The notes below the pieces were generated by a model. That model was given only the letters and a program-made list of their open reading frames with translations. It was not told the origin of the DNA and did no database searches. The translations under genes were made by a program, and so were the position numbers. DNA of 60,000 bases from NCBI RefSeq assembly GCF_964204645.1, contig NC_134032.1, positions 12,086,275 through 12,146,274 on the forward strand. Reading direction: 5' to 3'. Shown here piece by piece: positions 49,695-60,000 of the stretch. This stretch comes from Tubulanus polymorphus (taxonomy: Eukaryota; Nemertea; Palaeonemertea; Tubulaniformes; Tubulanidae). Positions within the stretch are counted from its first letter, which is position 1. Every line of letters starts with the position of its first letter.

Positions 49695-49775
49695 TCGGTC
49701 TAGTGTGGCAGGGTTCGTGCCGTGGCTGAGTCTAGCGATGCCATCAGGTTCGAATCCCTGCCAGGGGGAGGATGA
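49695..49775 (+). repeat. tRNA-derived fragment, plus strand
   Basis: TGGCTGAGTCTAGCG resembles an A box and GGTTCGAATCC is a perfect B box; the two are only about 17 bp apart, too close for a normal tRNA. Outer tggcaggg/ccctgcca pair as an acceptor-like stem. A related fragment without the intact B box is at 44688-44760. Confidence 0.55.
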
Positions 49776-49797
49776 CCCGCTCCCGCAACGCAGTTAC

Positions 49798-50022
49798 GTA
49801 AGTGTGAGAGTAGAGAACGTGTGATGAATAATAGCCGCAGTAAGTCTCCAGTGAGGAATTCCTAAATCTCGACCAGTCGTCATCTTGCTGTCGCCTGCTC
49901 CGATCTGCAGAGATAATTACGCCAGTCAAATAACTCATTTCCGTTTGGTTTGATGAATTGCTGTTACCCGGCGATTCGGCCTCTGATACTCCCGCCCGTA
50001 GCCAAACGAATGCGGAATACAT
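49798..50022 (-). CDS. Candidate first coding exon, unknown protein
   Basis: From ATG at 50022 leftward, 75 codons open to TAC|gtaact, phase 0. The peptide begins MYSAFVWLRAGVSEAESPGN and has a Gln/Asp/Arg-rich part (RSRRQQDDDWSRF). Past the donor the frame runs into the tRNA-derived fragment at 49695-49775, so the unspliced end is not real. The same spot also reads as a plus-strand donor (AC|gtaagtg). No homology recognised. Confidence 0.25.
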
Positions 50023-51582
50023 CAATCATTAACTTCAAATTTACCGACCATCAACGTAGCTCGGTTATTCTTGTTGGTGACGATGGCAGAAGTCAAACTT
50101 TTGAAAACACCTTTCTAAATTGTCGCGCATAGGCGTAAAAGTTACAATTCCGGAGCCTTTCTACGTATCTTTAGAAAGTTAATCCCCTTTCGGTTGCTTT
50201 TCTCGGAATACACATTATATACTCCTACAGATCCCTACGATCCACTAACACGATTTTACTAAATTCTGTCTCATTTTATACCCAATTTTACGGCCACCGC
50301 GCCTTTGCCTCAGCAGCTTCAATCTTATGGAATGCTTTACCTTTTAGAATAAGATCCTGCAGCGACGTAGTTACTTTTAAAACTGAGCCGAAAACTTTTC
50401 TTTTCAGGCAATATTTTAATTGACTGTTCTAATTTGTTTTTAAAGCCTTGTATATTTGTAAACCGCGCTGAAATGTATACGGAGCGCGGTATATAAGAAA
50501 TAGATATTATTATTATTAAGTACAGAACTTTACGCTTAAAACGTCGTGGAAGCATATAGTAAGGTCAAGGATTTCTCCCGAAGGACGGTTAAAAAAAGTC
50601 AGCCTCTGATGTAGTGACATCTTAGCTATATGAACAACGCACACGACGCTGGGAAACACGGAAACAGGACGCGGAAACATATTTCTCCGAGCGTTTTGTA
50701 TGATTTGATGTTTCGGAGTTTTGTCGATTCGAGTTCTGAGTCAGCCATGTTTTGTTCCGTGATTCTGTGTTTTCGTGCTTCCCTTCAGTCGTGCGCGTCG
50801 GGCTTAACATTCTGAATTCTAGCAAGACTTAACTTTAGATAGTAGCAGGCTGTGAATTTAGCCTATTTCCCTCTGTCGAAAAATTGTTTGGATAGGGCCT
50901 CAATTCTACTTCAAAGGCTGACTAAATCTGATTGATAGGTATTAGGGGTTCAGAAAAGCTGCTTGTTGGCCGAAGTTCTATTAAAACTAAGGAAGATAAT
51001 TAAGTTCAAGGTTATCTACGGCTGGTAGCCTACCCTAACCACCGGCCCCAACGGACGGCACTGGTGGCGATAAAGCATAACTGAGCAAGGCGTGAACTAT
51101 TCTCTCAATAGTTCAATAACAGGATGAAAATTAAGTTCAATGGTTAATTTACGCCAATTCGGTTCCCCACTGAGTAATGAGGAAGCATGATTGAACGAGG
51201 CGTGTTAGATAACTATTCAATACTCAATACGACGGCAAATAATGAATGTATTGATAAAGAAATATTTATTATATTGTCGGCAATCCGCTGGGAAATTCCG
51301 GAGACTCAGGAGAGACTCTCATCCCTCATATAAAGACTAATAGCTTTCGGGCAAGCGAGCACGCCAAGCCGAAATGAATTGTGTTTTAGCCAGGTAAATT
51401 GATGAGAAAATTATTGATTGGTACTGATATGATTGAAATAGCCTTACTTGCAAGATCGACTATTAAGGAATGTGGAAGTGCTTGTTGGTGGTCACTAATC
51501 CCCGGTTGCCAGTCCATCGCCGCGATTTTAATGACAGCCACAAAACCGTACCGTGGCGCCATCTCACCTCAAAAAAAGCAAG
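50023..51582. other. Region upstream of MRPS14, no gene seen
   Basis: No TATA box is evident before the MRPS14 start. The immediate upstream (51530-51582) is moderately CpG-rich (accgtaccgtggcgccatct). Small frames at 50622-50825 overlap on both strands and are not supported. Confidence 0.5.
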
Positions 51583-53714
51583 ATGGCAGCGCCCATGGCG
51601 AAAATTTGTCAATATTTCGGAGCTTTTAAATCTAGTTTTCTACGTACCTCGCAGGTAATTACTATTCAGCGGAACGATTTCCAGCGCATTACGTATTGGG
51701 GCATCTGAGATAGTTGATCTCATGGGCCCGAATAGACAAATCGGAGGAAGAATTTGATCTTAATTTGAACCAACAACGCCAACGGTTTTATTACCGGTCC
51801 TTCACTCTTCGACTTCTTCAGTTCAAATTACTTACTGACACAAGACGGCCCACTACTGACTGGCCATTGATTTTAATCGAATCATTGAACCGCCTCATTG
51901 CACTGGCTTATTGAATAAATGTTGGACGAGATGCTCCTATTCACTTAATGAGCCCTGGGGCTGTGCATGGTTTCAGTTCACCCAGCACAGTCGCTGTGAA
52001 TGTGATTTTGATAATCATAGATTTTCCCATTTTTCATCGAGAATACCCGATTTTGGAGAATTCAATTTTCAATTTTAAGAAGAATCTAGATTTATGAAGA
52101 TACTTCAATCATTTTTCTTCAATTTCTGATTATTTCCAGACATGTATCACATCTGATACGCTGATGAACCGGGTGACGAGCGGCGCGACGTCGTCGACCG
52201 CGGGCGCCATGTTACAACCGGTATTCACTCGTAACACGTACGGTTGGGTGAACTGGCAAATGGTGAAAGACGTCAAAAAACGCGGCATGGTCGAGAAACA
52301 TTCGAAGACCCGCATGAGATTGAACGCCGTGAGAAAAAATAGTATTCTACCCCCGGAAATACGGGTGCGTAAAAATTTTCGATTATAATATCCACTTGCA
52401 GGGCTGGAATAATCAGCAGCCTAGACCCTGTACCTTCCTGAGTCTGGACCTTGCACCCACTTTGGCCTAGATCTGACCCTGTGAGAAATTTTCGATCGGA
52501 AATAAACCACGAACATCAGACATTAGACATTTCATCAGCACACTTTCAAAAATTGATCAATAAGGCTAAACAAAAATGATACCTTGTTTCTCCGCAGCGG
52601 CCGGGTCATTTTTGTAAAATATGATAAAATTTATAAACAGTTCATTCCTATAGTGGCCGGGTCTGTTATGGTAAAATTGATCACGATTTTAAAAAGAGTA
52701 ATGTATAGGGTAGATAGGCGGCCGGCCGGGTCAAAATTTAAGCTTAGCAGAGCGGAGAAACAAGGTATCAATTTTGTTTAGCCTAACACTTCACATGTGT
52801 ACAGTTCTTCATCTCAGACATTTTTTATTCAAAATGAACTACATTAACAAACACCAGACATTAGACATTTTATCTGCACACTTTCAAGAACTGGTCGTCC
52901 ACATTAATAACATTTGTTCAGTACCCTTCATCTGAGACAGGTTTGATTAAGAATAATTTCAAAAAAATTAAATTGTCCATTTGCAGTCATTTGCTTTTTC
53001 ATTTCGTTCATATTGAATGTCTCAGTTGGAGTGCTGATTACAAATTTAATAAGATCAATTTTTTGGAATTGTGCCAATAGAGTGACTGTAAGATTCTGTA
53101 TTGTCTGTAGTTCATTTTCGATTAAAAATATCTCCGATGAAGTCCTGAATATTATATGTGACATGCGTGCATGTTCAGTTTTTGAAAATGCGCTCATAAA
53201 TACTCAGGGGATCGGCTTAGATCCTGCAATATTTTCCATCAACTACAGACAGGTTTAGTCTTTTTATATCCATACAAAGTAGTTGCTGGGATACTGGATG
53301 ATCCTAGCTACGATTCGCCCCCGAACTTCAAATACAAGCCCCTGTGGATATATGATTCATGTCTGTTTATAAATTATAAAGAATGGCTATGATGAAACGT
53401 GGAATGTTTGAGGGGGTTGCAAATTGATACCTGCATAATTTAAAACCCTGATTGGTACAGACTGAAATGATGAATTTTATTTCCTCTGATCTATTTCTTT
53501 CTCATTTGAACATCGTATCTCTTGTTTACAGGAAATCGCCGATCTGGAAATCGACGCGATGCCTCGCGATACGAATTTACATCGATGTCGCAACCGGTGC
53601 GTTTTAACGTCGCGTCGACGCGGTAACCTGCGTAAATGGAGGGTCAGCCGTATCGTGTGGCGCCACCTAGCGGACTATAATAAACTACCCGGAGTGCTGC
53701 GAGCGTGCTGGTGA
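51583..53714 (+). CDS. MRPS14: Mitochondrial ribosomal protein S14 (uS14m), three exons
   Basis: Encodes the small-subunit mitoribosome protein uS14m, which binds the head of the 12S rRNA in the mitochondrial matrix. Exons: 51583-51654 (residues 1-24), 52140-52364 (25-99) and 53532-53714 (100-159, stop TGA 53712-53714). Donors are gtaatt and gtgcgt; acceptors are ttatttccag and cttgtttacag; both introns are phase 0. The N-terminus ([10 protein letters not shown], basic, no acids) looks like a mitochondrial presequence and the ATG sits in a good Kozak context (aagATGG). The S14 core starts at residue 58 with [17 protein letters not shown], then [14 protein letters not shown], and ends with [11 protein letters not shown] (120-130), [14 protein letters not shown] and a final LRACW, matching the animal MRPS14 pattern. 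At 159 aa it is longer than human MRPS14 (128 aa), all extra at the N-terminus. A possible poly(A) signal, attaaa, is at 53867. Identity is secure; the exact start is inferred. Confidence 0.95.
52578..52785. mobile_element. MITE-like element in MRPS14 intron 2 (family M3)
   Basis: Starts with ataccttgtttctccgcagc and ends with gcagagcggagaaacaaggt, giving terminal inverted repeats of about 17 bp (ACCTTGTTTCTCCGC). The interior (atttttgtaaaatatgataaaattt...gtggccgggtctgttatggtaaaattga) matches two other loci in the window, 2494-2665 and 20612-20735. Non-coding and short, so non-autonomous. Confidence 0.75.
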
Positions 53715-54397
53715 ATGATGATGAGTTTCAGTATTCGGTTTTAACATTGGGATTGTTTTTCATGGGTCTTTGAACCGCGTGCATCCGGGTTCTTTCAAAA
53801 AATATAAGACCGAATGAAATTGTGAAGCTTGTGAAACTTGTTTTGTTTGTAAATTGTAAAAAGAAAATTAAAGATAGAATTAGCGATAATGTGTTCGTCA
53901 GATTTCTTGGTTTTGCTCGTTTTATTCGCTACGGATACAATATTCGAAATGGTTTTCGTCCATCTCACGGTGGGGCTGGGAAGCCAAATCGTCGTGATTA
54001 AAAAAAACACCTTGGATTTACCATAAGACTTCAAGTAGGGGACGAATCTTTGTTGACAATTGAAAAATGAAATTTGTACGACAACACAAAACGATAGAAC
54101 ATGCTTGTCAAAACCAGCAACACATTAGACGCGTCATAATCACCGATATACTATCGAGCCTGATATTACATTTGATGCACCAATATCTGGTTCAGCGAGT
54201 AGAGACTGGTTGACGGCAAACTCCCGTCTTACGTAAGAAAGTAGCGGCGAGTTACTAGGGGGTGGGGAGGATTTTGAGAAAACACACCTACTAGCAAGTT
54301 CTACGTTTAAGTCCTCCCGTCGCATCTATTGGAAGAACAGGTTACAAAGACGACGTAGAAATTGCAGAGGAACCTTGTTAACCTGGTGTCGTAGAGA

Positions 54398-54575
54398 CTG
54401 ATAGTACTTAACAAGCTTCATCTAAAGATACAAGCTTATGCTACAGTAATATGTAAAAGCATTACCAACTGTATTTTATTGTCTAAAACGTAGATAGGCA
54501 AAAAGTACTTTAGGTTAACTAGTTTTATCAAAGATACAAGCTTTCGCTACTATTGTATATTAGTTTACAGGTAAA
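54398..54575. repeat. Imperfect tandem duplication
   Basis: tagtacttaacaagcttcat ctaaagatacaagcttatgc recurs about 110 bp later as aagtactttaggttaactag ttttatcaaagatacaagct ttcgct. Two copies only; lies between MRPS14 and the Cys-rich gene. Confidence 0.5.
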
Positions 54576-55098
54576 TGAGAAATAGACGGCGGATAAACCG
54601 AAAGACGAATCTTGCTCGGTGTCGGAGATATTAAGTGGAAGTTTTTTCTCTGAAGATATATCAATGATATGAAAAAATCGTGAAACTTTCATCGCTTATA
54701 GTTGGATTGTTTAGCGAACATTTACAATGGTTTAGCCGTCGAACCGCCTGCAGTGGATGAGCATGTCATACGCGTGTAGTTTGTTTGCATATATTCAATT
54801 GAATATTCACGGAATATTTTCCGTTTTCGTGTTGAAACCACGGTAATAATTTCTTTATAACTGCAACGACAATAAACACGATTGTGCTAATTGATTAGAT
54901 ACTTTTTTCTAAATGATTTTATCTATTATTCTTAAGCTACACGTGATGAATTATTGATACCCGTGAAATGTCAGTCTGGCATAATGAGATTTGTCAAAAC
55001 AGTCTCTCTTCATATCATTCAGTCTCTGATTCAACTTATCAGATATAGTTGTTTCCGGTGTTGCGCAGATTCAAAAAAGTTTGGTTTTGGCGAAAAAT

Positions 55099-57444
55099 AT
55101 GAGACAGTTATATTTGTCGCCGTTTATTATTTGTGCGTTTTATTTTCGCTGGTTGACCGATATCGCCGCAGCTTTGAGTGTGACGAAAGTTTTTCAAAAT
55201 GGAGCTTCGCTGAGCATCGATTTGAAAAGTGAGTTTTTTGTCAATGACTGGGGTCCATTTCACTGCGCGACTTTTCCTCCATATCACATCGACATAACGC
55301 CGGATTCAATTGAAACACTCACCAAAAGTCGGAGGGTTATATCTTTTTTAGTTTAGTTTATTTCCGCAAGAAATTGTAACAAACTTCATATCTATAATGG
55401 ATGTTCCAATATATTCCATAGGCGTCGCCAGGATTTTTTTAGGGGGGAGGGGGTTCGAATATCGGCAACTTGGCGAATCTAGTAAGGCAGCGAAGTTGCC
55501 TTTGACGAGAACGGAAGGTCCGAAGTCCCCACGGGGGGTTTGGGGTCCAACACCAAGACAATTTTGAAAATTAGGAGCGATTTAAAGCGTTTTCCCGCCA
55601 CCTTGAGTTATTACCTTGTGGAAAAAACACGAGAACCACGAAGAGAAACAAATTACAACTACCATTGCATGTTTGTTTTATTAAATATGTATATCTTCAC
55701 AAATAGTATTAAGCTGTTTACAAAACTATGTAGTAAAAAATGAAGAAACCTAGCCGAAAAAGGGGGCTCGTTCGCACCCCCGAACCCCCCTGGCGACGCC
55801 TTTCCTCCCATTGCAGTATATGTTAACGGTCTGGTTGTGGTTAGTGTATTAGAATAGAAAATTACACCCGAAATATTTCAGTGTTTTAAAATCATTTCTT
55901 GTAGTTGTTGATCTTGTGTTTCCGTTTGTAGAAATTAATTCTGAAGTCGTAGTTTCGGAAAAAGGCGGATAATTTTTCTTGGTCCCATAACATTCGACTT
56001 ACACAATGTTTTCTGTAGCATAAATCGTCATAAAATAGCCTGATGATTATTTCTTGATTTCAAAAGCCCGGTCGATCATAACGACGGTCGATGATGTCAT
56101 AAGGGAATCATTCGTGGTGTTTCGTTCGATTTCATGAGTGACGTCATGGATCAATTCGACGGTCTGACTTATTCTTCGAAACTTGCATTTGAACAGGTTG
56201 GAATGTCATCGTTCATTATGGTGATATATCGGGACAAGCTGATGACTCTACCAGTTCTGTGAGCTGCCCGAATGGAACGGTGATGGTTAGCTGCAGGTGC
56301 GCGCCGAACAAGTGCGATGGAGCCATGTTCGCGAGCAACAACGCTTCGACTTGTACCGCCTACAGCGCTTTCATTCTGTTCGGCAAGCTAACTACACAGG
56401 TGCGTCACGCTTTCCAGACGATCTGTCAGCTGATCTGACGGATAACGCCCCCAACAGTCTGAATACCGGTTGACATGACGAACCCCAAACAGTCCGAATA
56501 CCAGCTGATCTGACGGGTTACCCCTAGAACAGTCCGAATGCCAGCTGATCTGACGGGTTACTCCTAGAACAGTCCGAATGCCAGCTGATCTGACGGGTTA
56601 CTCCTAGAACAGTCCGAATGCCAGCTGATCTGACGGGTTACTCCTAGAACAGTCCGAATGCCAGCTGATCTGACGGGTTACTCCTAGAACAGTCCGAATG
56701 CCAGCTGATTTGACGGGATACTCCCACCTGATTGGCCAAACTTTTAACTTTGCATAGACCCCCCTTTTTCCGATGGACCTTTACCAATCCCACTGTCTGA
56801 TAAAAGGGTTTATTATTTATTACAGGCGATTATTGAGTGTATAAATGAAAGTCCAGGACTAGAATTTTTGACGATGGGTGATGTCGGTGACTCGAACTCG
56901 AAAAACCCATCGATGCAGTGCCCGACGGGATGGACCGTGGTTTCTTGTTCAATAATGACTCCGTACGTAAACCAAATAATTTTGGTTTGAAGTTAATTAC
57001 TATTGGGTTATAATCGAAATGTCGAATCAATAAATTATAAGTTATTATTATTATTATGATTAGGAAATGTTTCGGACCTCATATTTCTCGTCTTGTTAGT
57101 TTGAGATTCTCTCTATATTGAAAGCAGATAACTTTATTGATATTAATAACTTTTGTCTTCCACATTTGATTTGTAATATCTTACACAATACGTGAAATGG
57201 TCACCGAACAAGCCTAAAGGGTGAGCTCTGGCGTCTGGTGAAAGGCTTCACGTGCACGTGGCTTTATTCAGTAAATTCAAAGGTACCACGTTTTTTTTTT
57301 ACTAGGCAGAGCAATAAGTACGAAAGCGCGTCTCTCGAACTGCAACCGGAAACTGACTATTGCCAGTCCTACAGTTGTGAAAAATGCAAACTGCAGGCTC
57401 GATGCACGAAACAAGTGGGTAGGTTTAAAATTGAAGTTGGTTGA
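55099..57444 (+). CDS. Secreted Cys-rich protein with two PCSK9 C-terminal-like modules, copy 1
   Basis: Exons: 55099-55228, 56197-56399, 56826-56966, 57310-57444; introns are phase 1, 0, 0. The spliced frame gives 202 aa. Residues 1-25 form a hydrophobic signal peptide (MRQLYLSPFIICAFYF...). Module 1 runs from C67-P-N-G-T-V-M-V-S-C76 through C96-T-A-Y-S to A112-I-I-E-C116. Module 2 runs from C143-P-T-G-W-T-V-V-S-C152 through C176-Q-S-Y-S to L-Q-A-R-C190. The pattern C..G..V.SC / C.A.(N/S) / A(I/V)A.C is that of the repeated modules in the PCSK9 C-terminal Cys-rich domain. No subtilisin domain is present. NGT (69) and NAS (92) are N-glycosylation sequons. Exon 4 is read to the TGA at 57442; a weak donor at 57415 could extend the gene. 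Role unknown; an extracellular binding protein is my inference. Gene structure is well supported by copy 2 downstream; the PCSK9 relation is by motif only. Confidence 0.8.
55420..55801. mobile_element. MITE-like element in intron 1 of copy 1
   Basis: Ends carry a perfect 13-bp terminal inverted repeat: aggcgtcgccagg (55420-55432) and cctggcgacgcct (55789-55801), followed inward by G-rich then C-rich stretches (gggggagggggttcg / ccgaacccccc). About 380 bp long with only a short, unrecognised open frame inside (55540-55743), so it would be non-autonomous. No clear target-site duplication was seen. Copy 2's intron 1 lacks it, which accounts for most of the intron length difference. Confidence 0.7.
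56428..56715. repeat. 40-bp minisatellite in intron 2 of copy 1
   Basis: About seven copies of a 40-bp unit (core cagctgatctgacgggttac + tcctagaacagtccgaatgc). The first two are diverged; the next five are almost identical. It fills most of the 426-bp intron between the two coding exons of the first Cys module. Each unit contains the palindrome CAGCTG. Confidence 0.9.
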
Positions 57445-58297
57445 ACGCATTTCAATAGCTACGTCAGTATACGTACGATCACTAATGGCTTCCGGTGCTA
57501 TGACTATGTGGTAAGTGGTGATAAAACGAATTTTTAGATTTCTATCGATGTTTTCAAGTGAATTAAAAACTCAAGATGAAGTTTTAAGTTTCGTCGAACC
57601 AATTGTGGTAGGTATAGCGAAGGTCGATATAGAGCGGGAGAAAATCGTCCTGCAGGTTTAGAGATCTGATACGAATTACATTCTAATCAAAAATGCCCAG
57701 CGCACACGGCAAGGAAAAAAAACGTTTTCGATGTGATCTGCTTTGCCACGTGCGTTGGTCATCCCATCGCGGCAGTCCACACTTCACATTTGTGTTCAGG
57801 ATGGAGATGTTTACGAGTTATTTTTTAATTCAAAATGAAGAACAGACATTGGAAATACTCAAATGATCGCCCAGACTTCACGAAACGAGGAAGAAGGGGC
57901 AGTATCGGGCTGCAGAATGTCTGGGAGGCGAAACTCTAGGCTGCATAATATTTGAGGGTGGGTCTAGGCATCAACGCAGAAAGAACACAACCACACGACA
58001 CTTCAACGTACTAATATCATTTCACCATCACACGAAAAAAAGAATATTAGTAGCCAATATTTATTTGTGGGATAGACGTCATACGAAAAATTCTAATCAA
58101 AGACAAACAGCAGACATTGGACATTTTCATCAGTAAACTTTCGAAAACCTTCAGAACTCCTTTCGAGACAATTATACCGAAAGTTCTTCACAAACTTCAT
58201 CCCCTTACAGCAGCTGTGGTGGGAGAGCAGGGAGTAGAGCAGTCACAGTGTGTTCATGGTGAACCCTCTGTGGAAGGGAGGGAGAGCAGCCAGTAGA

Positions 58298-58335
58298 ACC
58301 ATGGACATATAAACTATAGTTTATACGTCCATGGT
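58298..58335. repeat. 38-bp near-perfect palindrome
   Basis: accatggacatataaacta followed directly by tagtttatacgtccatggt. Only one base pair is mismatched and there is no loop. It sits within the diverged left part of the 60-bp array, between two partial units. Confidence 0.85.
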
Positions 58336-58559
58336 AGAACAGACTCAGTGTGTTCTTGGTGAGCCACCCATGGCTGTGGTGGGAGATGCAGTGTTCCAGT
58401 TGAAATTCAGTACTAAGCTTAGACTATGTCATAAGACTTGCAAAAAGGACAATGTAGAATAGCCACGCTGACGTGGAGAACTGACAATAAGTTTAAAACC
58501 CACTATATACAGAATTTAAGAGATTAGAAACGAATTATATTTGTCAAGAATTAAAATCT

Positions 58560-58985
58560 ATGTATAGATAAGCTAATGGAACAGTCACGGTGTGTTCTTG
58601 GTGAACCCCTCACAGCTGAGGTGGAAGAGAAGTGAATAGAACAGTCACAGTGTGTTCTTGGTGAACCACCCAGAGCTGTGGTGGGAGAGCGGCGAATAGA
58701 ACAGCCACAGTGTGTTCTTGGTGAACCCCTCACAGCTGAGGTGGAAGAGAAGTGAATAGAACAGCCACAGTGTGTTCTTGGTGAACCCCTCACAGCTGAG
58801 GTGGAAGAGAAGTGAATAGAACAGTCACAGTGTGTTCTTGGTGAACCCCTCACAGCTGAGGTGGAAGAGAAGTGAATAGAACAGTCACAGTGTGTTCTTG
58901 GTGAACCACCCAGAGCTGTGGTGGGAGAGCGGCGAATAGAACAGCCACAGTGTGTTCTTGGTGAACCCCTCACAGCTGAACTGAC
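58560..58985. repeat. 60-bp minisatellite with two unit types, downstream of copy 1
   Basis: Seven tandem units of exactly 60 bp built on gaacagtcacagtgtgttct + tggtgaacc. Two variants occur: one with cccctcacagctgaggtggaagagaa, one with ccacccagagctgtggtgggagagcgg. Order is S-G-S-S-S-G-S, where S is the first type. Diverged units extend back to about 58200. Because 60 is a multiple of three the array stays open on the minus strand (58551-59060), but this is a repeat artefact and not a gene. Confidence 0.92.
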
Positions 58986-59240
58986 ACAGTAGGTTTCATT
59001 TTTCAACCCGATGAAAATACCATTTGCTGCAAATAATCGAACAGTTTTCAAATGATGCAATCATATTATTCTAAAATGAATGCACTAACAATATATGTAT
59101 GTAAATTATTCAAACGTCAGGTCTGGAAACCGTCAGTTCGGAATATATTGCATTGAGCCGCTACTGCTGGTTCATTTACGCATCAGTAACTTTATCCCAC
59201 GTCATTGCGCCTCTTCCAGAATGTTTAGAGAAAAAAAAAT

Positions 59241-60000
59241 ATGAGACGGCTATGTTCGTCTGTATTTCTTATTTGCGCGTTTCATTTTCGCTGGTTGGTT
59301 TATTTCGCCTCAGCGTCGCGTGTGACGAACGTTTTTCGAAATGGAGCATCGCTTAGTGTCGATTTGACAGGTGAGGATTTTTTTTCTCATAAATACCGTT
59401 TCACGTAATAACGTATAGAACTCGGTGAAATGAAATAATGAAACTGTCGTAATGAAATGTGAAACGGGCCTCAGGGACCAGTTTAAGATCTTCGTCCCGT
59501 GTATCCACCCTCCTGCAATTTTTGGACATAAGTTGCAACTGGGCTCCGTGAAGCTGTTTCTGTGTGGCCCCGCGTCGCATGCATCGGGCTTAAGTTAAGT
59601 AAACAGGGGTTCCTGCGAGTTCCATAGAGTTGTGTCTCTAATCTAACGTTGAGAGGCTCAATCGAACATGAGCTAGTAATTACTGAGGATTCAAATTTTG
59701 ACAACCGAGGCTATCGTAGATCATAACAAAATCATTAGATTTGCAAGCGACAGACCAATCTCCAAGAAGGTTATTTTAGATTTAGATTTAGAATTAACGA
59801 TGATGTTAGTAGGGGAATACACGACAGGATCTACATAATATTTGATTACGTCATAGGGGAAAAATGGGGCAGCAACCATCGGGACGATCTATATTTGAAC
59901 TGATTGGGATTTTCAAATGTCTATTTGAACAGATTGGAATGTCAGTGTTCATTACGGTAATCACTCGCTCCCTGCAGACGACGCTCCGAGTTCTGTAAAC
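59241..60000 (+). CDS. Paralogous secreted Cys-rich protein, copy 2, cut by window end
   Basis: Exon 1 is 59241-59370 and exon 2 starts at 59933 and continues past the window. Exon 1 encodes a 43-residue start with a signal peptide (MRRLCSSVFLICAFHFRW...); about 27 of 43 residues match copy 1, and both exons end in the motif NGASLS(I/V)DL before a phase 1 donor (gtgagg here, gtgagt in copy 1). Exon 2 opens after tttgaacag in both copies and continues W-N-V-(I/S)-V-H-Y-G. The partial exon ends in PSSVN, just before the first Cys-Pro-x-Gly motif expected from copy 1. Intron 1 is 562 bp against 968 bp in copy 1. Same strand and about 1.8 kb after the copy 1 stop, so a tandem duplication. A different overlapping frame (59153-59356) is open but has no splice or homology support. 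Confidence 0.78.

Noticed and set aside
58551-59060. 169-codon minus-strand frame with 20-residue repeats
   Set aside because: The 60-bp tandem array stays in frame by arithmetic; no splice sites, signal or homology.

Overview
The window reads as nuclear DNA from an animal, most likely a marine invertebrate. Coding exons are short, bounded by GT/AG splice sites and separated by AT-rich introns, and much of the DNA is made of short dispersed minisatellite families and small inverted-repeat (MITE-like) elements. There are no operons, ribosome binding sites or long ORFs. A lophotrochozoan (mollusc-like) source is my inference from the repeat style only; the sequence does not prove it.

Only the right end holds genes I can name with confidence. 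Positions 51583-53714 (+) carry a complete three-exon gene for mitochondrial ribosomal protein S14 (MRPS14). Next, at 55099-57444 (+), is a four-exon gene for a small secreted, cysteine-rich protein whose two modules resemble those of the C-terminal Cys-rich domain of PCSK9, but with no protease domain in the predicted protein. A second, paralogous copy starts at 59241 (+) and runs off the window end. The two copies share the exon 1/exon 2 boundary, intron phase and signal-peptide sequence, so this is a tandem gene duplication. All three genes lie on the plus strand with no sign of shared function.

Positions 1-51500 hold no gene I can identify. Several single-exon candidates (good open frame plus a good splice donor) are listed at low confidence; at this sequence length many such candidates arise by chance. 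The best are 47273-47356 (-), a plausible first coding exon, and 46905-47033 (+), a plausible internal exon.

Repeats dominate the rest. Three minisatellite families (called A, C and D here; units about 75, 91 and 40 bp) each recur as short arrays at several separate loci in both orientations, which suggests they travel inside mobile elements. Locus-specific arrays include a 38-bp array with an apparent three-unit higher-order pattern (12060-13440), a GGGAGA array (42328-42548), a 40-bp array inside an intron (56428-56715) and an exact 60-bp array (58560-58985). There are several large or perfect inverted repeats (5890-6230, 37246-37310, 40152-40509, 58298-58335), several MITE-like families and a few tRNA-derived fragments.
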